A stretch of 7,902 nt of DNA from an uncultured Blautia sp. (GCA_905209435.1 CAJLTE010000120.1:1-7902), one strand, 5' to 3'. Numbered from the stretch's first letter, positions 1 through 5,297 are shown. A program made the numbers and translations. The notes: generated from the letters alone by a model not told the origin.

Positions 1-214
1 TATGCAGGTCTACGAATGACCACATCTCGAATTTTGTTCCATCATCAGGACCTACAGTTGTTACTGCAGTAGGTTCTCCCTCAGCCGGTTCTTCGCTCTC
101 AGCAGCTTCTTCTGTTGTGTCTTCGTCATCTGCAAAGACATTCACTGCCATGCTCATGCTGGACACTGCCATAGCCGCAGTCATAAGTAATGCGAACAAT
201 TTTCTTCTCTTCAT
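1..214 (-). CDS. Sugar ABC transporter solute-binding protein, N-terminal part (runs off left edge)
   Basis: Reading leftward from the ATG at 214-212 gives 71 residues before the edge. Residues 1-5 (MKRRK) are basic, 6-28 are hydrophobic with a V-F-A ending typical of a signal peptidase I site, and 29-48 are strongly acidic (DDEDTTEEAAESEE...). Residues 62-69 (FEMWSFVD) resemble the first beta strand of family-1 extracellular sugar-binding proteins of clostridia. A perfect AGGAGG lies 8 nt upstream of the ATG (223-228). The family captures sugars or oligosaccharides outside the cell and delivers them to an ABC permease pair, which would be expected beyond the left edge. No lipobox cysteine is present, unusual for a Gram-positive binding protein. 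Next to arabinan-degrading genes, an arabino-oligosaccharide substrate is likely but not shown. Signal peptide and secretion are well supported; the exact family rests on a short stretch. Confidence 0.75.
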   Translation of the reverse strand, partial: MKRRKLFALLMTAAMAVSSMSMAVNVFADDEDTTEEAAESEEPAEGEPTAVTTVGPDDGTKFEMWSFVDLH

Positions 215-269
215 AAAAAGATCCTCCTTTTTTGCTTTTCCTTGCGCTCTTCCGGTTCCAATGATGCTA

Positions 270-277
270 TTGTACAA
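270..277. promoter_or_regulatory. TTGTACAA palindrome, candidate operator box 1
   Basis: This perfect 8-bp palindrome lies in the transcribed leader of the solute-binding protein gene. The overlapping GTACAAAT at 272-279 equals one half of the Bacillus subtilis AraR operator consensus (ATTTGTACGTACAAAT), but the other half is absent. The box is embedded in TGCTATTGTACAA (265-277), which resembles TGCTATGGTA at 325-334. Operator function is inferred. Confidence 0.4.
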
Positions 278-337
278 ATACTATAATCAATTCGACTTTT
301 TTTAAAATATGCAAGTTGTTATTTTGCTATGGTAATT

Positions 338-345
338 TTGTACAA
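338..345. promoter_or_regulatory. TTGTACAA palindrome, candidate operator box 2
   Basis: This is a second exact copy of the 8-bp palindrome, about 26-33 nt downstream of the predicted start of the leftward transcript, where a bound repressor could block elongation. A one-mismatch copy, TTATACAA, lies at 379-386 on top of the -10 box. Three such boxes around one promoter suggest an operator cluster, although the AT-rich context raises the chance rate. Confidence 0.4.
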
Positions 346-377
346 CTTTTTTCTTTTTCGCTCCGGTTTATGTTGAT

Positions 378-406
378 ATTATACAATTCATTCCTGTAAA
401 TGTCAA
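378..406 (-). promoter_or_regulatory. Consensus sigma-A promoter for the solute-binding protein unit
   Basis: On the minus strand TTGACA (406-401) and TATAAT (383-378) are separated by exactly 17 bp; both hexamers match the sigma-A consensus perfectly. Transcription should begin near 371, leaving an untranslated leader of about 157 nt before the ATG at 214. A weaker alternative, TTGACG (473-468) with TATTTT (450-445) at 17 bp, lies upstream. A promoter this strong would be expected to need a repressor or leader control, consistent with the palindromes just downstream. Confidence 0.8.
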
Positions 407-500
407 TATATTTTTGATTTATTTTTATTATTTTAGATTTTATTAAAATAAATAATTGATATTTATTCGTCAATCTTACCACATTTCTGCTGTTTTCCTA

Positions 501-529
501 TGTTTATTTTACCAGTTTTATGGTAAAAT
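501..529 (+). promoter_or_regulatory. Candidate extended -10 promoter for regulator 1
   Basis: TG-G-TAAAAT at 521-529 fits the TGnTAnnnT extended -10 pattern; the -35 position (501-506, TGTTTA) is poor, as extended -10 promoters tolerate. The start would be near 536, giving a leader of about 75 nt. It overlaps the 504-531 palindrome, suggesting autoregulation. Other weak AT-rich -10 candidates exist downstream, so the assignment is tentative. Confidence 0.35.
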
Positions 530-531
530 AA
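504..531. repeat. Perfect inverted repeat, 11-bp arms, candidate operator of regulator 1
   Basis: The left arm TTATTTTACCA (504-514) is the exact reverse complement of TGGTAAAATAA (521-531), with a 6-nt centre. A symmetric 28-bp site is typical of dimeric winged-helix repressors. The right arm contains the extended -10 motif TGGTAAAAT (521-529), so a bound protein would cover the promoter of the downstream regulator gene. The half-site TATGGTAA (519-526) recurs at 328-335 in the leftward leader. No T-run follows, so a terminator is unlikely. Confidence 0.55.
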
Positions 532-610
532 GTAATCAAAACGTATTTTTCTAAATATTATTGTTTAGCATTCTATACCTGAAAACAAGTCGAAAAAGGA
601 GGTTTTTTGT

Positions 611-1528
611 ATGAAATCCTGCTCTATTGAAGATGGCCTTACAATTTTTAAAGCTCTCGGATCTCCCGTCCGGGTCAGAATTCTGCGCCTGATCCAGGAG
701 AAAGAAGGTTTAAACATTAAGCAACTTGCACAAACACTTCAAATCCCGATTACAACTTTGTCTCCTCATCTTGGTCTGCTGGAAGAAGCCGGGTTAATCG
801 AATTTCAGGACGAAGCACTAAATCACGGTACCCAGAAGCGCTGCTATGCAGCAAAGGACTGGGAACAGCTTCTGGTAGACTTTACCCTCTCCCGTTCTAA
901 TCTGCAAATTTACAGCGCAGAGCTCGGTGTTGGACAGTTTTCAGATTTCTCCGTAACTCCTACCTGCGGCATGGCTACTGCTACATCATTTGTCGGCCAG
1001 CTGGATCAGCCTCGCTATTTCGTCCATCCAAGCAGCTATCAGGCACGAATCGTCTGGTTTACTACCGGATATCTGGAGTATATCCTGCCCAACTTCATTC
1101 CGGACAACAGTGTAATTGAAGAATTGACACTCTCTTTTGAGATCAGCTCTGAAGCGCCCAGATTCTGTGATGTGTGGCCTTCTGATATTACCTTTTCCCT
1201 GAACAGTATGATTCTGGGTACATGGACCAGTCCCGGAGATTACGGTGACCGCAGAGGAAAATATAATCCTGACTGGTGGTTTCCATTTCTCAACCAGTAT
1301 GGTTTATTAAAAAAACTGACAATTACTCCTGAGGGAACTTTTCTGGACGCAGAAAAGCTGTCCGATGTTTCCACCAGACAGCTTGCCCTTACTGATCAAT
1401 CTGTTATAAAGTTTCGTTTTTCAGTCCTGCCAGGAGCTGAAAATCCCGGAGGATGTACCCTGTTTGGTGCAGGTTTCGGAGATTATGACCAACATATCCG
1501 CATTACCATTGGATATCATCCCAGATAA
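611..1528 (+). CDS. Regulator 1: ArsR-type winged-helix protein fused to a large beta-rich putative sugar-sensing domain
   Basis: This 305-residue protein starts at an ATG 8 nt after a strong AAGGAGG (596-602). Residues ~8-80 form an ArsR-like winged helix: FKALGS (13-18), RVRILRLI (21-28), a helix-turn-helix at ~36-60 and LEEAGLI (57-63). The metal-binding Cys motif of classical ArsR metal sensors (ELCVCDL type) is absent from the DNA-recognition region. Residues ~105-305 form a second domain rich in Trp, Tyr, Gly and Asp with motifs PTCG (117-120), PRYFVHPS (134-141), LTLSFEISSEAP (172-183), GTWTSPGD (203-210), PDWWFP (220-225) and NQYGLLK (228-234). Aromatic-rich beta domains of this sort often bind carbohydrate, but I do not recognise a characterised family. 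Family members bind DNA as dimers and often repress. It diverges from the transporter gene and probably controls it and itself. Regulator 2 is its paralogue. Confidence 0.9.
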   Translation: MKSCSIEDGLTIFKALGSPVRVRILRLIQEKEGLNIKQLAQTLQIPITTLSPHLGLLEEAGLIEFQDEALNHGTQKRCYAAKDWEQLLVDFTLSRSNLQIYSAELGVGQFSDFSVTPTCGMATATSFVGQLDQPRYFVHPSSYQARIVWFTTGYLEYILPNFIPDNSVIEELTLSFEISSEAPRFCDVWPSDITFSLNSMILGTWTSPGDYGDRRGKYNPDWWFPFLNQYGLLKKLTITPEGTFLDAEKLSDVSTRQLALTDQSVIKFRFSVLPGAENPGGCTLFGAGFGDYDQHIRITIGYHPR

Positions 1529-1533
1529 ATTTC

Positions 1534-3102
1534 CTACGGTAAAAGATATTTTACACCCCAGATTGTTTCATTGTTTTCACCTTTTGCACTGAAGCACATC
1601 GTATTATTACCTGCCTCGTCAGTCATTTCCAGTGTAACACCTGTGTAAGTGTTTTCGCCAAGAGTCACGTTAATATATGGTGTGCCTTCTTCTGTGCTCC
1701 AGGCCCCGTCCAGTTCTTCTCCTGTGACGGTTCCGTCTGCGTTAAGCTGGATTTTCTGTGGTTTATGCACTTTGTCAGAAATATCTGTACCATGATCTAC
1801 CAGATAGAATGTCCCCTGAATCTCATCCACAGAATATCCATCCTCTTTCAAAGTCTCGCCGCTGGTCGCAAAAGGCGCTGCAACAAGCCAGCCATCTTTG
1901 GTACGGAATAACTGATGAACACGCGGTTCATGGAGTTCTCCTGTCTTGGCAAAACGCTGATGATAAACCAGATATAATTTGCCGTCTTCATCTTCAAATG
2001 AGGTCTGTCCGCCAGGTGCCATATAGGTCTGGGTAAGACTTGGAAAAGTATAATTTCCCATCATTTTCAAACCATGATCCTTGTGTTCTACAAAAAGATA
2101 CATATCCTTTCCTGCTGCATCAGTATAGGTTCCGTCTACTGTATCACAGCGGAAAAGACGTATCTGATATCCGCCTTTTGCCTGCAGATTTCCGTAGGAA
2201 AGAAACAGATAATAATACCCACTGGTCTTATCGTACATGATGTGCGGACCCTCAATAGAATTGTGATAACCGCCAAGGAGTTTCTTGCCATAGTAACTGT
2301 CTACGTGATTTTCTTCGTCTGCTTCCGGATAAATCGGATATCCTGTCTCTTCATCAATTTCAATCAGGAAAATACCACCGGACCAGGAACCGTAAACCAT
2401 CCACATCCGGCCGTCTTCATCATAAAAAACATCCGGGTCAATACAGTTCGGCCAGTTATTGTTATCATAAGCTGCCGCTGTATATGGTCTTGGATCTGTT
2501 CCCATCAATTCTTCGATGTTGTTTTCTTTTACATCATGATAGCTGTATCCGGAGTACAGAAAAGTATCCTGGTAATGGTATGGTCCTTCGATATTATCTG
2601 CTGTTGCAAAGCAGATATTGGATTTCACATAGGAAGATGTGGTGCAGAAATACATTACATATTTTCCCATTTTTTTATTGTATATAACATCTGGCGCCCA
2701 TACAGAATAGCCACCTTCCTCATTCTTTCCTACATAGGCAAATGCTGCCGGATCACCGTCTTCTTCTCCGTCAAAAAGATTATCAAACAGCTTGTTGTCT
2801 GCATTGACCCCAGAAGAAAAACTGGTCCAGTTTCTGAGATCTGTAGATTTTGCAGACTCCATATGAGAGCCAAAAATATAATAAATACCATTATCCTTGA
2901 TGATGGACGGATCATGCACAGAAGCTCCGGCTGAGAAACCGCCTTTCTTAATCTGACTCTCAATATCATCTGTGGTATCAGCAGATTCTTCTGCAGATAA
3001 TTCAGTCTCTGTATTTTCTGTTGTTTCTGCAGCATATACGCCCTGTGATCCCAGAAGCATCATCCCTGTCAGTCCCAGAATTATTCCCCATTTTTTTCTC
3101 AT
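1534..3102 (-). CDS. Secreted GH43 endo-alpha-1,5-L-arabinanase (Abn2/AbnA-like)
   Basis: The protein has 522 residues. Residues 1-24 are a Sec signal peptide (MRKKWG, hydrophobic core, cleavage after GVYA), followed by an acidic E/T linker to ~53. The five-bladed beta-propeller spans ~60-415 with the GH43 triad visible: D64 (HDPSIIK, base), D222 (CIDPDVFYDEDG, pKa modulator) and E284 (SIEGPHI, acid). RVHQLFRTKDGW (394-405) matches the end of the Bacillus Abn2 propeller. Residues ~425-522 match the C-terminal beta-barrel domain found in endo-arabinanases. The family hydrolyses internal alpha-1,5 links of arabinan outside the cell. Where Abn2-type enzymes carry PGHNS with a calcium-site His, this one has APGGQTS (362-368). 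A longer frame to an ATG at 3165 exists, but it would overlap the upstream gene and lacks a ribosome site. It is the second gene of a two-gene unit, 22 nt after the exo-GH43, and ends 5 nt from regulator 1's stop. Confidence 0.88.
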   Translation of the reverse strand: MRKKWGIILGLTGMMLLGSQGVYAAETTENTETELSAEESADTTDDIESQIKKGGFSAGASVHDPSIIKDNGIYYIFGSHMESAKSTDLRNWTSFSSGVNADNKLFDNLFDGEEDGDPAAFAYVGKNEEGGYSVWAPDVIYNKKMGKYVMYFCTTSSYVKSNICFATADNIEGPYHYQDTFLYSGYSYHDVKENNIEELMGTDPRPYTAAAYDNNNWPNCIDPDVFYDEDGRMWMVYGSWSGGIFLIEIDEETGYPIYPEADEENHVDSYYGKKLLGGYHNSIEGPHIMYDKTSGYYYLFLSYGNLQAKGGYQIRLFRCDTVDGTYTDAAGKDMYLFVEHKDHGLKMMGNYTFPSLTQTYMAPGGQTSFEDEDGKLYLVYHQRFAKTGELHEPRVHQLFRTKDGWLVAAPFATSGETLKEDGYSVDEIQGTFYLVDHGTDISDKVHKPQKIQLNADGTVTGEELDGAWSTEEGTPYINVTLGENTYTGVTLEMTDEAGNNTMCFSAKGENNETIWGVKYLLP

Positions 3103-3109
3103 ACACATT

Positions 3110-3114
3110 CTCCT
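3110..3114 (-). promoter_or_regulatory. Ribosome binding site that fixes the endo-arabinanase start
   Basis: AGGAG on the minus strand (3114-3110) sits 7 nt before the ATG at 3102. The in-frame ATG at 3108-3106 is only 1 nt from the AGGAG and too close; the one at 3165 lies inside the preceding gene with no such site. Starting at 3102 also yields a clean signal peptide. Confidence 0.8.
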
Positions 3115-3124
3115 GTTTTTCAAA

Positions 3125-4081
3125 TTAGTCTTCGTAAGAAAATACCGGTGCACCTGTTTTCTCATCCCATCGGATTTTCATCAGCATGGCATGACGATTT
3201 GGATTATACAGCGGATCCCCTACGATTTCTGCCTCTGTTCTTGCATGATAAACCATAATTGGATTTCCCTCCTCGTCTACAGTGAAGGAATTGTGCCCCG
3301 GTCCGTAGATTCCTCTGGACTCATCTGTGCTAAGAACCGGATAACGTTCTTTTGTCCAGGATTTGGGATCAAGAAGGTCTGCATCTTCATCTGCTGTCAG
3401 CATTCCCATACAGTATGCAATACCTGTCTCAGATGCAGAATAGGTAAGATAAATTTTACCTTCATGATGGATAACTGCAGGTCCTTCATTTACCCAGAAT
3501 CCAACTCTTTCCCAGTCATAATCCGGTGTTGTGAGAAGTACCTGAACCGTTTTTAACTTGTATGGTGTTTCCATTTCACCGATGTAAAGATTGGAAATCT
3601 GTTTGCCGACTCCTACTTTTTCTGCCCATACATAATAATGTTTTCCCTTGTTTTCAAATACAGTTGCATCCAAAGAAAAGGCTTCAAAAGAAAATTCATC
3701 TTCATCTGCACGCCCCATCTTACCTTTCTCTGTCCAGGTTCCTGTAAGAGGGTCTGCATCTGCGCATTCCAGTACATACGGGCGGATTGCCCAGATATCA
3801 TTCTTATCTCCGCCTGCAAAATAGATGTACCATTTTCCCTCCAGATAGTGAAGTTCCGGTGCCCAGATATGTTTACTCATAATTCCTTCTTCATGCTTCT
3901 CCCAGACCGTAACTTCTTCTGCGTCTTTCAGTCCTGCCAGAGTTTCGCTTCTTCTCAGTACAATTCGATCATAAGCAGGTACAGATGCTGTGAAATAATA
4001 AGTTCCATCTGTGTGACGGTAAACATATGGGTCAGCCCTCTGCAGAATCCATGGCTCATTGTATTTAAGTTCTTCACTCAT
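3125..4081 (-). CDS. Intracellular GH43 exo-type alpha-L-arabinofuranosidase
   Basis: The protein has 318 residues with no signal peptide, so it acts in the cytoplasm. It is a single beta-propeller with the GH43 catalytic trio: D17 (LQRADPYVY, base), D138 (FSLDATVF, pKa modulator) and E199 (VNEGPAVI, acid). The GPGHNS motif (260-265) holds the His expected at the metal site. The ADPYVYRHTDGTYYFTAS start and single-domain length resemble GH43 subfamily 26 exo-alpha-1,5-L-arabinofuranosidases, which cut arabinose from imported arabino-oligosaccharides; the subfamily is from memory and unverified. The ribosome site is AAGGGGG (4097-4091), 9 nt from the ATG. It is the first gene of the unit with the endo-arabinanase, 22 nt upstream of it. 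It could instead be an arabinofuranosidase with other linkage preference or, less likely, a xylosidase. Confidence 0.87.
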   Translation of the reverse strand: MSEELKYNEPWILQRADPYVYRHTDGTYYFTASVPAYDRIVLRRSETLAGLKDAEEVTVWEKHEEGIMSKHIWAPELHYLEGKWYIYFAGGDKNDIWAIRPYVLECADADPLTGTWTEKGKMGRADEDEFSFEAFSLDATVFENKGKHYYVWAEKVGVGKQISNLYIGEMETPYKLKTVQVLLTTPDYDWERVGFWVNEGPAVIHHEGKIYLTYSASETGIAYCMGMLTADEDADLLDPKSWTKERYPVLSTDESRGIYGPGHNSFTVDEEGNPIMVYHARTEAEIVGDPLYNPNRHAMLMKIRWDEKTGAPVFSYED

Positions 4082-4149
4082 TGTTTATATCCCCCTTCGT
4101 TTTTGCGTTTTATTTTAGATTAATATAAAGTATTTTTTATATATTTAAA

Positions 4150-4178
4150 AGTGTAACGCATTTTTCAGAAAATATCAA
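4150..4178 (-). promoter_or_regulatory. Candidate promoter of the GH43 pair
   Basis: On the minus strand TTGATA (4178-4173) and TACACT (4155-4150) are spaced by 17 bp. The -35 matches consensus at five of six positions and the -10 at four of six. A start near 4143 would give a leader of about 62 nt. The weak -10 fits an activated or tightly controlled promoter. Other AT-rich -10 possibilities lie between 4100 and 4145. Confidence 0.45.
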
Positions 4179-4197
4179 CTATATTTTTTTCTTTTCA

Positions 4198-4226
4198 TTG
4201 CACATTTTTTTCGGATTCGTTATAAT
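4198..4226 (+). promoter_or_regulatory. Sigma-A promoter of regulator 2
   Basis: TTGCAC (4198-4203) and a perfect TATAAT (4221-4226) are separated by 17 bp. The start should be near 4233, leaving a leader of about 79 nt. The -35 box lies only 19 bp from the -35 of the divergent GH43 promoter, so one bound regulator could affect both. Confidence 0.7.
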
Positions 4227-4230
4227 TTAT

Positions 4231-4244
4231 CGTAAACGCTGAAA
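4231..4244 (+). promoter_or_regulatory. cre-like catabolite-repression site
   Basis: CGTAAACGCTGAAA matches the Gram-positive cre consensus TGWAANCGNTNWCA at 10 of 12 defined positions (mismatches at the first T and the C near the end). It overlaps the predicted start of the regulator 2 transcript, a usual position for CcpA-type repression. CcpA control is inferred; the imperfect match keeps confidence moderate. Confidence 0.4.
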
Positions 4245-4275
4245 ACGGCTGAACGTTACCAGATCCGAAGCCGTT
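4244..4275. repeat. Inverted repeat in the leader of regulator 2
   Basis: AACGGCT (4244-4250) and AGCCGTT (4269-4275) are exact reverse complements with an 18-nt centre that contains TTACCA (4256-4261), the half-site found repeatedly upstream of regulator 1. It may be an operator or an RNA hairpin in the leader. It lacks a T-run, so it is not a terminator. Confidence 0.4.
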
Positions 4276-4311
4276 GAAGATGTACTCTAAATTCAGAAAG
4301 GGAAATCCGTT

Positions 4312-5235
4312 ATGTTGTATATTAAAAGTCTGGAACAGGCAGTCCCTGTTTTTAAGGCCCTTGGTTCCGAACTCCGTGTACGGTTGATCCAGATTCTTCT
4401 TGAGCATCAGGAAATGAATATGAACGAGCTGGCTTCCAGTCTGGGAATTACCAACGGTGCCCTGACCAGCCACGTAAAGAAACTGGAAGAAGCCGGAATT
4501 CTTGCGATCCTGCCAGAGCATTCCGGTCATGGCAACCAGAAAGTCTGCCGCATTAATGTTGACAAGATCCTGGTTGACATTGCCTCCAACAATGACAGCA
4601 CAGCTGAGGACAGCTACTCTATTGATATTCCGATCGGCAATTATTTTAATTATTCTGTTTATCCAACCTGTGGTCTTTCTACTACCGAGAATCTGATCGG
4701 CGAGGTAGATGATCCGCGTTACTTTGCTCATCCCAGCCATGTGGATGCAAGAATCCTGTGGTTTGGTCGGGGATTTATTGATTACCGTATCCCGAATATG
4801 CTCCCTCCTGGACAAAAAATCGACCGTCTTACACTCTCCTTTGAAATCAGTTCAGAAGCTCCGGGAGTCAACAGTGACTGGCCATCCGATATTTCATTTT
4901 TCCTGAATAATACAAAAATCGGAACATGGACAAGCCCCGGAGATTTTGGTGATGTTCATGGTATGTTTACTCCTGACTGGTGGTTTCCAAACTGGAATCA
5001 GTATGGTCTGCTGAAGATGCTTGTTATTGACCGTCACGGTACTTTTATCGATGGTCTGAAGATTTCAGATGTGAATACTCAGCAGCTTACTTTTACCTCT
5101 CAGGATGATATGGTATTCCGCTTCCAGGTAGATGAACCATCCCAGAACATCGGTGGTCTGACACTCTTTGGCAAAGATTTCGGAAACTATAATCAGGATA
5201 TTAATGTGAAAGTGCATTATACTCCGAATGTGTAA
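4312..5235 (+). CDS. Regulator 2: ArsR-type winged-helix protein fused to the same beta-rich domain
   Basis: This 307-residue protein is a paralogue of the product of 611-1528. The ArsR-like winged helix covers ~9-82: FKALGS (14-19), LRVRLIQILL (21-30), a helix-turn-helix at ~37-60 and LEEAGIL (58-64); no metal-site Cys pair is seen. The C-terminal domain (~108-307) repeats the motifs PTCG (118-121), PRYFAHPS, LTLSFEISSEAP, DWPSDI, GTWTSPGD, PDWWFP, NQYGLLK and GGLTLFG. From PTCG onward I count about 102 identities in ~187 residues without internal gaps; the N-terminal halves share about 35 in ~116. The ATG has a modest ribosome site (GAAAGGGA, 4296-4303). It is divergent from the GH43 pair, its likely target, and convergent with the GH127 unit, from which a shared terminator separates it. 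A sugar ligand is inferred from context. Confidence 0.9.
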   Translation: MLYIKSLEQAVPVFKALGSELRVRLIQILLEHQEMNMNELASSLGITNGALTSHVKKLEEAGILAILPEHSGHGNQKVCRINVDKILVDIASNNDSTAEDSYSIDIPIGNYFNYSVYPTCGLSTTENLIGEVDDPRYFAHPSHVDARILWFGRGFIDYRIPNMLPPGQKIDRLTLSFEISSEAPGVNSDWPSDISFFLNNTKIGTWTSPGDFGDVHGMFTPDWWFPNWNQYGLLKMLVIDRHGTFIDGLKISDVNTQQLTFTSQDDMVFRFQVDEPSQNIGGLTLFGKDFGNYNQDINVKVHYTPNV

Positions 5236-5244
5236 ACAAGAAAT

Positions 5245-5292
5245 AAAAAAATATCGTAACTGTTCCGTATTGTCGCAGTTACGATATTTTTT
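5245..5292. terminator. Bidirectional Rho-independent terminator between regulator 2 and GH127
   Basis: A 17-nt left arm (5246-5262) is perfectly complementary to the right arm (5276-5292), with a 13-nt loop. The core TATCGTAACTG stem is flanked by an A-run on the left and a T-run on the right, so each strand's transcript ends in a U-run. It begins 10 nt after the stop of regulator 2 and ends 5 nt before the GH127 stop codon, serving both convergent transcripts. Confidence 0.93.
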
Positions 5293-5297
5293 ATTAT

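Larger units (their letters stand above)
215..610. other. AT-rich divergent control region between transporter gene and regulator 1
   Basis: This 396-bp stretch has no plausible gene. It holds the leftward sigma-A promoter (406-378), its ~157-nt leader, TTGTACAA boxes, an AT-only inverted repeat (447-454 with 460-467), four TTACCA/TGGTAA half-sites (330-335, 476-481, 509-514, 521-526), and the long palindrome with an extended -10 before regulator 1. A short open frame at 117-305 on the plus strand lies mostly antisense to the signal-peptide coding region and is not credible as a gene. Confidence 0.8.
4082..4311. other. Divergent control region between GH43 pair and regulator 2
   Basis: This 230-bp gene-free stretch holds back-to-back promoters (4178-4150 leftward, 4198-4226 rightward), a cre-like site and a leader inverted repeat. 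A minus-strand open frame at 4195-4815 enters it but is antisense to regulator 2 and has no family resemblance. Confidence 0.75.

Noticed and set aside
447..467. AT-only inverted repeat with 8-bp arms
   Set aside because: Pure A/T arms in an AT-rich region are expected by chance; no T-run, promoter or repeated partner supports a function.
1494..1516. Short stem ATATCC/GGATAT as a terminator of regulator 1 or endo-arabinanase
   Set aside because: Only 6 AT-rich pairs, inside coding sequence, with no U-run on either strand.
2074..2934. Open frame of 286 codons on the plus strand
   Set aside because: It is antisense to the endo-arabinanase, of low-quality composition (Ile/Cys/Phe-rich), with no recognisable motif.
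3103..3165. N-terminal extension of the endo-arabinanase to the ATG at 3165
   Set aside because: It would overlap the upstream GH43 gene, has no ribosome site and would bury the signal peptide; AGGAG before 3102 fits better.
4195..4815. Open frame of 206 codons on the minus strand
   Set aside because: It is antisense to regulator 2 and its promoter region; regulator 2 has a clear paralogue, promoter and terminator.
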